Source: a virus
Strand: one strand, 5' to 3'
Length of the DNA: 45,728 bases
IMG/VR virus record: IMGVR_UViG_3300021142_000055
Span: 1-45,728 of that record
Part shown: piece after piece, positions 24,881-31,717 of the stretch
Layout of the letters: each line of letters opens with the position of its first letter
How positions within the stretch are numbered: the stretch's first letter is position 1
Translations under genes and position numbers: made by a program
Notes under the pieces: model-generated
Database searches by the model: none
The model's input: only the letters and a program-made list of their open reading frames with translations
What the model was told of the DNA's origin: nothing

Positions 24881-25459
24881 ATGGAAGAAAGATTACATAC
24901 AATAAATGAAGTTTCAATAAATGGGAAGCGATCTGAAAAACTTGCAATATTTGATTTAGATGACACACTCATTATTTCACAAGCAAAAATACAGGTCATA
25001 GATCCTAAATCGGGGAGGGTCATTAAGTCCCTTACACCGGAACAATTTAATCATTATGTACATAATCACAATCATGCATTATCGTTCACTGAATTTGAGG
25101 ATGCTGAAATTTTGAGAAGATCTACATTTATAACTGAGATTTTAGAAAAGTTATTAAATTTCTACAACAGCGGAGTACATGTCTCTATAGTAACAGCAAG
25201 ATCTAACACAAAACTGATTCGTGATTTTTTCTTAGAAAAAGGAATAGACATTCACCCAGATTTGGTGTTTGCCGTAAATGACCCAAAGTATCATTTCACA
25301 GGCAATGTTGCTGAGAGAAAAAAACAAGCAATACACGGGCTCATAGAACACGGTTATAAAGATTTAGTTTTCTTTGACGACAACGAAGACAATCTCCGAT
25401 TAGCTAAAGAAATTGAAAAGGAGAGAGACGTTAAAGTTAAAACTGTCAAAGTTGGATAA
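24881..25459 (+). CDS. HAD-family phosphatase (192 aa)
   Basis: Residues 22-30 (AIFDLDDTL) carry the HAD motif I, with nucleophile Asp25 and acid/base Asp27. SIVTAR, about residues 105-110, is motif II. Lys around residues 145-148 can serve motif III, and VFFDDNEDN, about residues 166-174, is motif IV. The size and the single domain with a short cap resemble phage polynucleotide-kinase-type 3' phosphatases or nucleotidases, but no kinase domain is attached. The substrate is undetermined. It begins a new unit 55 bases after the wedge gene, with ATAAATAATCTATATA in the leader. The PhoH gene follows. Confidence 0.8.
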   Translation: MEERLHTINEVSINGKRSEKLAIFDLDDTLIISQAKIQVIDPKSGRVIKSLTPEQFNHYVHNHNHALSFTEFEDAEILRRSTFITEILEKLLNFYNSGVHVSIVTARSNTKLIRDFFLEKGIDIHPDLVFAVNDPKYHFTGNVAERKKQAIHGLIEHGYKDLVFFDDNEDNLRLAKEIEKERDVKVKTVKVG

Positions 25460-25464
25460 AAGTA

Positions 25465-25483
25465 TGTAGGGTAAGAACCTACA
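25465..25483 (+). other. Small hairpin upstream of phoH-like gene
   Basis: TGTAGG (25465-25470), loop GTAAGAA, CCTACA (25478-25483), just after the HAD stop codon and 17 bases before the PhoH start. No T-run follows, so it is not an intrinsic terminator. It could be an RNA stability or processing element. The stem is only 6 bp, so chance is possible. Confidence 0.35.
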
Positions 25484-25500
25484 CTAAAATATGAAAAATT

Positions 25501-26262
25501 ATGGCAAGAACGAAAAACAAAGCCAAATCCGATGAATACTTTGATGAAGTATTCCCATTAGGATATACACCAACAGTTCAATCTAAATTTAATATTGAAA
25601 AAATTGGTGTTGATTTAAAATGCAAAAATCCAAATCAAAAAACTTTTATAAATTTAATTTGTGATAATAAAATCACAATCGCAGCTGGTCCTGCAGGAAC
25701 CGGTAAAACTTACTTAGCTTGTGCTCAAGCATTAAAACTGTTAAAGACTGATACCCGTTTTAAAAGAATAATTCTCGTAAAGAGTGTAACGGTTTTAGAA
25801 GGTGAAGAAGTAGGCTTCTTAAAAGGAGATCTTAAAGAAAAAATGTATCCTTTTACTGTTTCATTTCTTGATAACTTTCATAAACTTATTGGTGAAGGAT
25901 TAACGCAAATCATGCTTGATATGGGTATGATTCAAGTTTTACCGCTAGCATATATTCGTGGCCGTTCTATTGATAACGCAATCATTATTGTTGACGAAGC
26001 GCAAAACATCTCAAAAAAGAACATGCGATCTACATTAACTCGTATAGGCACAGACACAAAAATGATTATCACCGGAGATACGAAACAAATTGATATGAAG
26101 AATAAAGATATATCTTCACTTGAATTAGTTGTTCAACTATTTGCAGGCAAACCTAACATAGGAACAATGGAGTTTGAGAAAAAGGATATCGTGAGAGACC
26201 CTATAGTCCAACTTATTGAAGAAGTTTTTGATGAATGGGAAGATTCACAAAAGAAAAATTAA
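25501..26262 (+). CDS. phoH: PhoH-like ATPase (253 aa)
   Basis: A P-loop ATPase of the PhoH family, which is common in large phages and thought to act in RNA metabolism. Walker A is GPAGTGKT at 63-70, Walker B is IIIVDEAQN at 161-169, and the sensor motif TGDTKQID is at 191-198. The SVTVLEGEEVGFLKGDLKEK region, about residues 95-114, is the conserved PhoH helix pair. The length is typical for the family. Its stop codon overlaps the stop codon of the convergent minus-strand SET-domain gene, with no terminator between them. Confidence 0.9.
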   Translation: MARTKNKAKSDEYFDEVFPLGYTPTVQSKFNIEKIGVDLKCKNPNQKTFINLICDNKITIAAGPAGTGKTYLACAQALKLLKTDTRFKRIILVKSVTVLEGEEVGFLKGDLKEKMYPFTVSFLDNFHKLIGEGLTQIMLDMGMIQVLPLAYIRGRSIDNAIIIVDEAQNISKKNMRSTLTRIGTDTKMIITGDTKQIDMKNKDISSLELVVQLFAGKPNIGTMEFEKKDIVRDPIVQLIEEVFDEWEDSQKKN

Positions 26263-26711
26263 AAAGGATATTTTTTAATATACCCACTTTTAGCATTAAA
26301 CCAATGTTCGCCATAAGAAACAAATAACTGTTCACCGGCGGATATTGGTTTTATTGTTTGTATACCTATTAAATTTAATTGATAATAAGCAATAAACTGA
26401 CAATTATTATCATCTTTATGATTATACAACCCAGCCCATCCTAAAGGAAGTCCGCCATCATTTTGCCAGTTTACTGTGTATTGGTCAAGTTTTAAATCAT
26501 TATCCGACATACCTTCAGCTCGACAAGTCCAAATTGTCATCTCCATAACATTTTTAGGATAAACAATAATAGGAGCTATTTCAACAATAGTGTTTTCATT
26601 AATACTTTGAGTAGTAAATACACCCCAGCCATTAATCTCAGGCACAGGATGTATTTCTAATCTTGAGTCTATAAAAGGATTATAATTGAAGTCCTGATGG
26701 TTTTTTTGCAT
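26259..26711 (-). CDS. SET-domain protein (150 aa), putative lysine methyltransferase
   Basis: SET domains transfer methyl groups from S-adenosylmethionine to protein lysines. Motifs seen: GWGVFTTQSINENTIV at 28-43 (the G-x-G SAM-binding strand), LYNHKDDNNCQ at 95-105 (the N-H-x-x-x-x-N pseudoknot motif, Asn97 and His98), and EQLFVSYGEHWF at 127-138 with Tyr133. There are no flanking pre- or post-SET zinc clusters, as in short bacterial and viral SET proteins. It is the second gene of a minus-strand pair. Its start overlaps the end of the Zn-ribbon gene by 32 bases, and its stop overlaps that of phoH. Confidence 0.8.
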   Translation of the reverse strand: MQKNHQDFNYNPFIDSRLEIHPVPEINGWGVFTTQSINENTIVEIAPIIVYPKNVMEMTIWTCRAEGMSDNDLKLDQYTVNWQNDGGLPLGWAGLYNHKDDNNCQFIAYYQLNLIGIQTIKPISAGEQLFVSYGEHWFNAKSGYIKKYPF

Positions 26712-26961
26712 TACAAGAACTTTTTAAATGGTCAGGCAAATCAGGAATTTGTGAATGTATAAATTCAGGTATTTTACCACATTCTTTACAGACAACAACT
26801 TCCATAGGTAAATATTCTTCTTTACCACTTGGACTCAATAAAGCTGGTAGTCTTTTAAAAACTACTGCTGAGTCAAATATCTTTGCTTCACCGTTACAAC
26901 CTACCCAGTCTAACGTTCTAGGATCTACTTTCAATCCTAACTCATCTTTACCTAAATTCAT
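26680..26961 (-). CDS. Zn-ribbon-like small protein (93 aa)
   Basis: Cys22, Cys58-x-x-Cys61 and Cys83 (with His69 and His78 nearby) could bind one zinc ion. VFKRLPALLSPSGKEEYLP, about residues 34-52, followed by the CxxC is a layout I associate with small cysteine-bearing proteins in large phages, without known function. The start is the ATG complement at 26959-26961. It leads the minus-strand pair, which diverges from the exonuclease gene across a 174-base gap. The end overlaps the SET gene by 32 bases, so the two are coupled. Confidence 0.65.
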   Translation of the reverse strand: MNLGKDELGLKVDPRTLDWVGCNGEAKIFDSAVVFKRLPALLSPSGKEEYLPMEVVVCKECGKIPEFIHSQIPDLPDHLKSSCNAKKPSGLQL

Positions 26962-27078
26962 CTTTCTTTATCTTATGTTTCTACTATTATTTACTAATCT
27001 CAGTCTACCTTGATTAATCTACTTCTATCTATCTATCCTTCCACCCAACTAACCATATTGTTTTTATACACAGTTTGT

Positions 27079-27105
27079 AAATAGTTTTAATAAATGAAAC
27101 TATTT
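27079..27105. promoter_or_regulatory. 9-bp inverted repeat in divergent intergenic region
   Basis: AAATAGTTT (27079-27087) and AAACTATTT (27097-27105) are perfect inverted repeats 9 bases apart, lying between the divergent minus-strand pair and the exonuclease gene. The arms and spacing suit a dimeric repressor operator or an RNA hairpin. TATAAAAA follows at 27119-27126, 9 bases before the start codon. The rest of 26962-27135 is pyrimidine-rich on this strand (CTATCTATCTAT-like), giving a purine-rich leader to the minus-strand genes, and contains no gene. Confidence 0.45.
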
Positions 27106-27135
27106 TATGAAAAATGTATATAAAAATTAAAAATT

Positions 27136-27855
27136 ATGTTTAGTGAAAGTAAATTAAAAACATTGCTGTTTTTTGATATTGAAACAGCTGGTAAGTATCC
27201 TAATTATGAAGAGTTTGAAAAAGCAGATCCTGCAGGTGCTGAGATCTGGCATAAGAAAATGAATCGTCAAAAAATTGAAGACTACAAAACAGGATATGAA
27301 CAAAACGTTGCTCTCTATCCAGAGTTTGGACAAATTGTTACATTGTCTTATGGTTTGTGGAATCCTGATAAATACGGCGCTCAGAGATATAATATAGGTT
27401 CAATAACTCTTCCTGCATATGAAACAGAATATGATTCTTTAAAAAGAATTGCGATGTTATTTCATAATGCAACGGCAACCGGTTTAGTTCCTACAGGATG
27501 GAATATCAAAAACTTTGACGTTCCGTGGATTATTCGTAAATTACATAATGCAGGTTTACAAGTTCCATCTTGTTTAAGTACTTATGACAAAAAGCCTTGG
27601 GAAGTTGGTGTTATTGATTTGAAAGAAATGTGGAAAAGTAATTCAAGCCTTGATGTAACTTTTGAAGAAGCTGCTTATAGTATGGGAATCCCAACTCCTA
27701 AAGATGATATTGATGGAGGACAAGTACACGCAACATATCATAACGACGGCTTGGATAGAATTCAAACTTATTGTGAAAAAGATGTTAAGACAATGATTCA
27801 TCTTGTTAGTGCTCTATCAAATATATACTATCCTAGTTTACTAAAAACTACATAA
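27136..27855 (+). CDS. DnaQ/PolB-type 3'-5' exonuclease (239 aa)
   Basis: An RNase H-fold DEDDy exonuclease. Motif ExoI is FFDIETAG at 12-19 (Asp14, Glu16). ExoII is GWNIKNFDVPWI at 121-132 (Asp128). ExoIII is YCEKDV at 212-217 (Tyr212, Asp216). The spacing and the Asp-x-Glu-Thr-Ala-Gly start resemble stand-alone exonucleases related to the proofreading domain of family B polymerases. No polymerase domain is attached. It probably degrades single-stranded DNA 3' ends in repair or recycling. The glycosylase gene follows after one base, linking both to DNA repair. Confidence 0.85.
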   Translation: MFSESKLKTLLFFDIETAGKYPNYEEFEKADPAGAEIWHKKMNRQKIEDYKTGYEQNVALYPEFGQIVTLSYGLWNPDKYGAQRYNIGSITLPAYETEYDSLKRIAMLFHNATATGLVPTGWNIKNFDVPWIIRKLHNAGLQVPSCLSTYDKKPWEVGVIDLKEMWKSNSSLDVTFEEAAYSMGIPTPKDDIDGGQVHATYHNDGLDRIQTYCEKDVKTMIHLVSALSNIYYPSLLKTT

Positions 27856-27856
27856 G

Positions 27857-28684
27857 ATGCCTGAAGTTGCAGAAGTAAAAATTATGTCTGACTTCATTAA
27901 TAATGTAGTTGGTCTTGATACTTTTTATGAATATATTGGAAAGTCAGAAGTTTCAAAAGTTAAAACTGATCTTGATGTTTTTGAAGATGGGATTTTTTCA
28001 ATTACTGCTCAATCAAGAGGTAAAGAACTTATTCTTAATCTTGAACTTGTAGGAGGAGACGTTAGTAATGTTTTAATTAAAAGGCTATCTTGTTCAATGG
28101 GAATGAGCGGAAATTGGATTTACATTAAAAAAGATAGCGAAAAATTAGAACAAGCTTTAAAACATGGACATTTAAGATTTAAAAGTACTCGAGGAAATTA
28201 TTTAATTCTTTATGACCCACGAAGATTTGCTAAATGGAAATGGACAGATACTTGGACAAAAGGAAGAGGCAATTGTCCTTTAACTGAATATAATGATTTT
28301 AGTTTAATTTTAAGAACTAACATATATAAACATAAGGATTTTAATAAACCTATATCAGAAATTCTAATGAATCAAAAATGGTTTAATGGAATAGGTAATT
28401 ATCTTAGAGCTGAAATATTATATCGTTTAGACATTAATCCTTTTCAACCTGCTAATCAATTAACACATCAGGAAGTTGATCTGTTATGTACAATTACACA
28501 TCTCTGTGTTAGAGATGCTTATCAACTAGGTGGAGGACAATTAAAAGATTGGTATAATCCTAACGGTGTAAATGGAAACTCATTTAATGAATGGGTAATG
28601 TGCTATGGAAAAATGAGTTCTATTATTGATGGAACTGGTCGTAAATTTTGGTTTGATCCTAAATGGGAATCTTACCAAGTTTAA
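27857..28684 (+). CDS. Fpg/Nei-family DNA glycosylase without zinc finger (275 aa)
   Basis: Excises oxidised bases and cuts the resulting abasic site. The N-terminus MPEVAEV gives the catalytic Pro2 and Glu3, with Glu6. Lys56 in RGKEL is the conserved beta-strand lysine. LRFKSTRGNYLILYDPRRFAKW is the usual strand pair before the helix-two-turn-helix, here GIGNYLRAEILYRLDINPF. The C-terminus has only one Cys (in VMCYGKM) and lacks the four-Cys zinc finger; DGTGRKFWFDPKWE occupies the place of the finger hairpin and keeps the DNA-contacting Arg. This resembles the zincless finger of NEIL1-type enzymes. It is in an operon with the exonuclease. Confidence 0.85.
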   Translation: MPEVAEVKIMSDFINNVVGLDTFYEYIGKSEVSKVKTDLDVFEDGIFSITAQSRGKELILNLELVGGDVSNVLIKRLSCSMGMSGNWIYIKKDSEKLEQALKHGHLRFKSTRGNYLILYDPRRFAKWKWTDTWTKGRGNCPLTEYNDFSLILRTNIYKHKDFNKPISEILMNQKWFNGIGNYLRAEILYRLDINPFQPANQLTHQEVDLLCTITHLCVRDAYQLGGGQLKDWYNPNGVNGNSFNEWVMCYGKMSSIIDGTGRKFWFDPKWESYQV

Positions 28685-28694
28685 GAGTTAGATA

Positions 28695-28702
28695 TATAAA
28701 AT
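28695..28702 (+). promoter_or_regulatory. Candidate late-type promoter TATAAAAT
   Basis: TATAAAAT within GATATATAAAATATATC lies 27 bases before the first fibre-module gene. It resembles TATAAATA at 3629-3636, at nearly the same distance from its start codon (30 bases). Both precede the first gene of a structural block. With AT content this high the match is only suggestive. Confidence 0.33.
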
Positions 28703-28729
28703 ATATCATAAGAAAAAAATTTTTAATAC

Positions 28730-29533
28730 ATGGCAAATTTAACAATCACGGAGATTTTAGGCGGAGATAATATCGCAGGATCACGTGTTACAATCAACAA
28801 CAATTTTCAAGCTATTGCTTCAGCAATAAATTCAATACAACAATATTTGGATCCTTCGTATACTCCTGGAGGTTCTCTAAATGTTGGGAATGCTATTGTT
28901 AAGAAATATACAAACGCAACTACTACACAAATATTTACTTGTGAAGCTACAGGATTGTTTCAAGGAGGCTTGAATGTTTCACTAAATCTAGGTGTTACAC
29001 AAAGTGCTACAATTAATCAAAGTTTAACGGTAAGTAAAAATATTACTTTTGATGGCGCCGCAGTAGGAGGAGGGTCTTTTACTTCATTAGTTTCATCAGC
29101 ATTTGGTAATGAAATTATCAATAGTCAGTTATACAACAGTGTAACAGTTGCATCTGCGCTTGACCCACAAACATTATCAGGAACAGGCACAACAAGAAGT
29201 ATGGCTGTAGGTGCATTAGCAGGATATTCTGTTCTTAGACTTAACTTATCAACTTGGACAGGAAGTGGAACAACTAACTGTAACACAATTGTATTACCTC
29301 AAGGAGATAATGGACAAACTTTAACAGTTATCATTGACGGTCCAGCAGGAGCAGGTATGACATCTTTTACAATTAGTGCAACTAATTTAGCAACTACAGG
29401 TGATATTGTTTTTAATGGACCTCTTGATACAGCTGATGTTAGAAAATTAGCTATAACTTTATTCCAAGATCATAATGGTTGGAGAGTTTTAAATATTACA
29501 CAACCTGCTACAACATATTCAATTACATACTAA
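28730..29533 (+). CDS. Fibre-type virion protein (267 aa)
   Basis: First gene of the fibre block. Residues 1-35 (LTITEILGGDNIAGSRVTIN, then NNFQAIASAIN) form a leader that recurs, diverged, in the collagen-like protein at 42779 and is typical of phage fibre or decoration proteins that attach through a short helical N-terminus. The rest is Ser/Thr/Gly/Asn-rich beta repeats (SLNLGVTQSATINQSLTV) ending in a compact beta domain, about residues 160-267. It has no receptor-binding motif that I can name. Confidence 0.65.
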   Translation: MANLTITEILGGDNIAGSRVTINNNFQAIASAINSIQQYLDPSYTPGGSLNVGNAIVKKYTNATTTQIFTCEATGLFQGGLNVSLNLGVTQSATINQSLTVSKNITFDGAAVGGGSFTSLVSSAFGNEIINSQLYNSVTVASALDPQTLSGTGTTRSMAVGALAGYSVLRLNLSTWTGSGTTNCNTIVLPQGDNGQTLTVIIDGPAGAGMTSFTISATNLATTGDIVFNGPLDTADVRKLAITLFQDHNGWRVLNITQPATTYSITY

Positions 29534-29550
29534 AAAATAGAGACTTATAA

Positions 29551-31704
29551 ATGATAGCTCCATTAATAAACCCTATAAGATTACAAGGCGGTACATTTTA
29601 TACCTTTTCTTCAGCATCAGAAGATTTAGGTTTATCATTAAATAATGCTCATAAAAAGTTTAAGTTTTCTAAATTTGCTCTTTTAAATATTCCTGATATG
29701 GAAAAGAGCACTGCATTAGGAAATAACTATGTTGGATTGTCCAACACATCAGGTGCTTATTCAATAATAGACCAATCAAAAACATTAAATGATTATTTTG
29801 CCGAATCATTACAAAATTATTGCTTAAACTTAGAAGCAATGATAACATCTGATCCAGGTTATGATGCTACATTAGATCTTACAGTGTCTGAAAGGGTTTT
29901 TTATAAATGGCTTAAAGAATTAGGAGCAATAAGATTTCGTGAAGCTGTTACCGGTGAAATAAGTTCTCCTTCCTACGGAACACGTTGGGTTGAAGAAGAT
30001 GATTCTCCTACTTATAGCAAAGTTATAAAATATATAGGTGATATAAACATTTTAAATAGTGTTAGGAATAATTATAATGCATTTACTGAAATTTACATTT
30101 ACATTCCAACATCTCACGGTAATACACCAACCATTTTATTTAATTCTGTTGCTGATACAAATTATGCAGTAGGAGGAACATATACAAATGCACCAGTAAA
30201 TGGGTTAGCTGACCAATATATTTATGGAAGAGATGCTTCTACAGTTCAGCCTGCAGGATTAAGTACTCTTGCATATTTTGATAGCGAAACTTATACATAC
30301 ACAGTTGCTGACCCTTATGGAGCAACTGCTGACTATTATTATTACAGTCCTGTTACTAATGCTTGGATTCAAGAAGACAACCCAGGATTTTCTTGGTGGT
30401 ATAGCAATCCTATAGCAAATACATATTTCTTAGAACAAACATCATTTACAGATTCAACAAATGATAGGTATAAAATTGAAAGTGTTAATAAATATGTTGA
30501 GTACACAAGATCAAGATTAGATGGTATTTCATTAGAATTTGACACTGCTGTTTATGCAGGAATTAACAATTCCTCAACTGTAACAGATTTTGGAACATTT
30601 AATGAAACGCCAACAGCACAATCGTTTGATTTTAATGCTATACTTATTTATTATGATTTATATGATCCTCTAAATACTAGTGATTCAACAACCAATTTAT
30701 TTGGTGTATTATTTTTAGATAATGTTGATCCTATTGCTAGTGGGGGTGGTACAATCCCAAGATTAACTAAGTATAAACCTAATTCATTAACAGGTGATAA
30801 CGGAAATTCATATGCTTATCGTGTTAATTTAAAATTTGATATTAATACTCAGGATACTTCAATTGAAACAAGTATTAATGATTATAACCCATTTTCATTG
30901 CAGCTCTATATGGACGCTCTTAATGAAATGAATACTGCAGTTACAATTTTACTTAATAATAATCAAATTGTTACAGATTTAACTTCACAATTTGCAGAAT
31001 TAAAAAATTTAGTTTTAACAACTGATAATGCTCAACAAATACAAAATCAATTAGCTGCTTTAGAAAATAGTATATCAAATAATGCAGCTATTTATGCAAA
31101 CACTGATAATATACTTAACTTAATTCAGAAGAATTATCAAGAAATAACAAATATCTATAACAATAAGACAAGTGTTCAAATGTCTTATAATTTAGATTTA
31201 TTATCGCCAGGACAAGGTATTTTCTTAAATAAGAGTAAAGAAGGAAATATTCAAATTATAAACACAAATCAAAAATTTAATTTAGGTAATAACCCTCTTG
31301 TATCAATTTTATCAGACTTTACCGTTAATCCTAGCAGTTATTCTTATGTAACTTCATTAATTGATTTTACAAATTATTTAAAAATAACTGATGGTACACC
31401 TAGTGTTCCTTATATAGTTGACCGTGATGTTATTATTTATGTAGATGACACAAATAAAAGTTGGCAAAAAGGACAAGTAATTCGTTTTGCTTTTACTAAT
31501 GGCTTAAATCTGAATAATACAAATGGTAGGTTTAACTTCATTATTTATTCAGATGCAACAGATTCATTAAACACAGGGTTCCCTTATTCAGCTGAAATTG
31601 GTTTTATTACATATAATCAATTTGCATCTAAAGGAAATACTCCAATCATTGAACTTGTTTGTGTAGATCCTACTACTTATACTTTCTCTGCAGATATATT
31701 CTAA
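29551..31704 (+). CDS. Virion structural protein (717 aa)
   Basis: A large Asn/Thr/Tyr-rich protein. Residues 1-450 are mostly beta-rich. The first 40 residues (INPIRLQGGTFYTFSSASED) look like a conserved attachment segment. Residues 452-540 are a helical, coiled-coil-like stretch with Gln/Asn-rich heptads (LTSQFAELKNLVLTTDNAQQ). The last 180 residues return to beta structure. Its place between the short fibre protein and two larger proteins suggests a baseplate-periphery or fibre-connector role. No T4 homologue is recognised. Confidence 0.65.
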   Translation: MIAPLINPIRLQGGTFYTFSSASEDLGLSLNNAHKKFKFSKFALLNIPDMEKSTALGNNYVGLSNTSGAYSIIDQSKTLNDYFAESLQNYCLNLEAMITSDPGYDATLDLTVSERVFYKWLKELGAIRFREAVTGEISSPSYGTRWVEEDDSPTYSKVIKYIGDINILNSVRNNYNAFTEIYIYIPTSHGNTPTILFNSVADTNYAVGGTYTNAPVNGLADQYIYGRDASTVQPAGLSTLAYFDSETYTYTVADPYGATADYYYYSPVTNAWIQEDNPGFSWWYSNPIANTYFLEQTSFTDSTNDRYKIESVNKYVEYTRSRLDGISLEFDTAVYAGINNSSTVTDFGTFNETPTAQSFDFNAILIYYDLYDPLNTSDSTTNLFGVLFLDNVDPIASGGGTIPRLTKYKPNSLTGDNGNSYAYRVNLKFDINTQDTSIETSINDYNPFSLQLYMDALNEMNTAVTILLNNNQIVTDLTSQFAELKNLVLTTDNAQQIQNQLAALENSISNNAAIYANTDNILNLIQKNYQEITNIYNNKTSVQMSYNLDLLSPGQGIFLNKSKEGNIQIINTNQKFNLGNNPLVSILSDFTVNPSSYSYVTSLIDFTNYLKITDGTPSVPYIVDRDVIIYVDDTNKSWQKGQVIRFAFTNGLNLNNTNGRFNFIIYSDATDSLNTGFPYSAEIGFITYNQFASKGNTPIIELVCVDPTTYTFSADIF

Positions 31705-31717
31705 AAAAAATAAAAAA

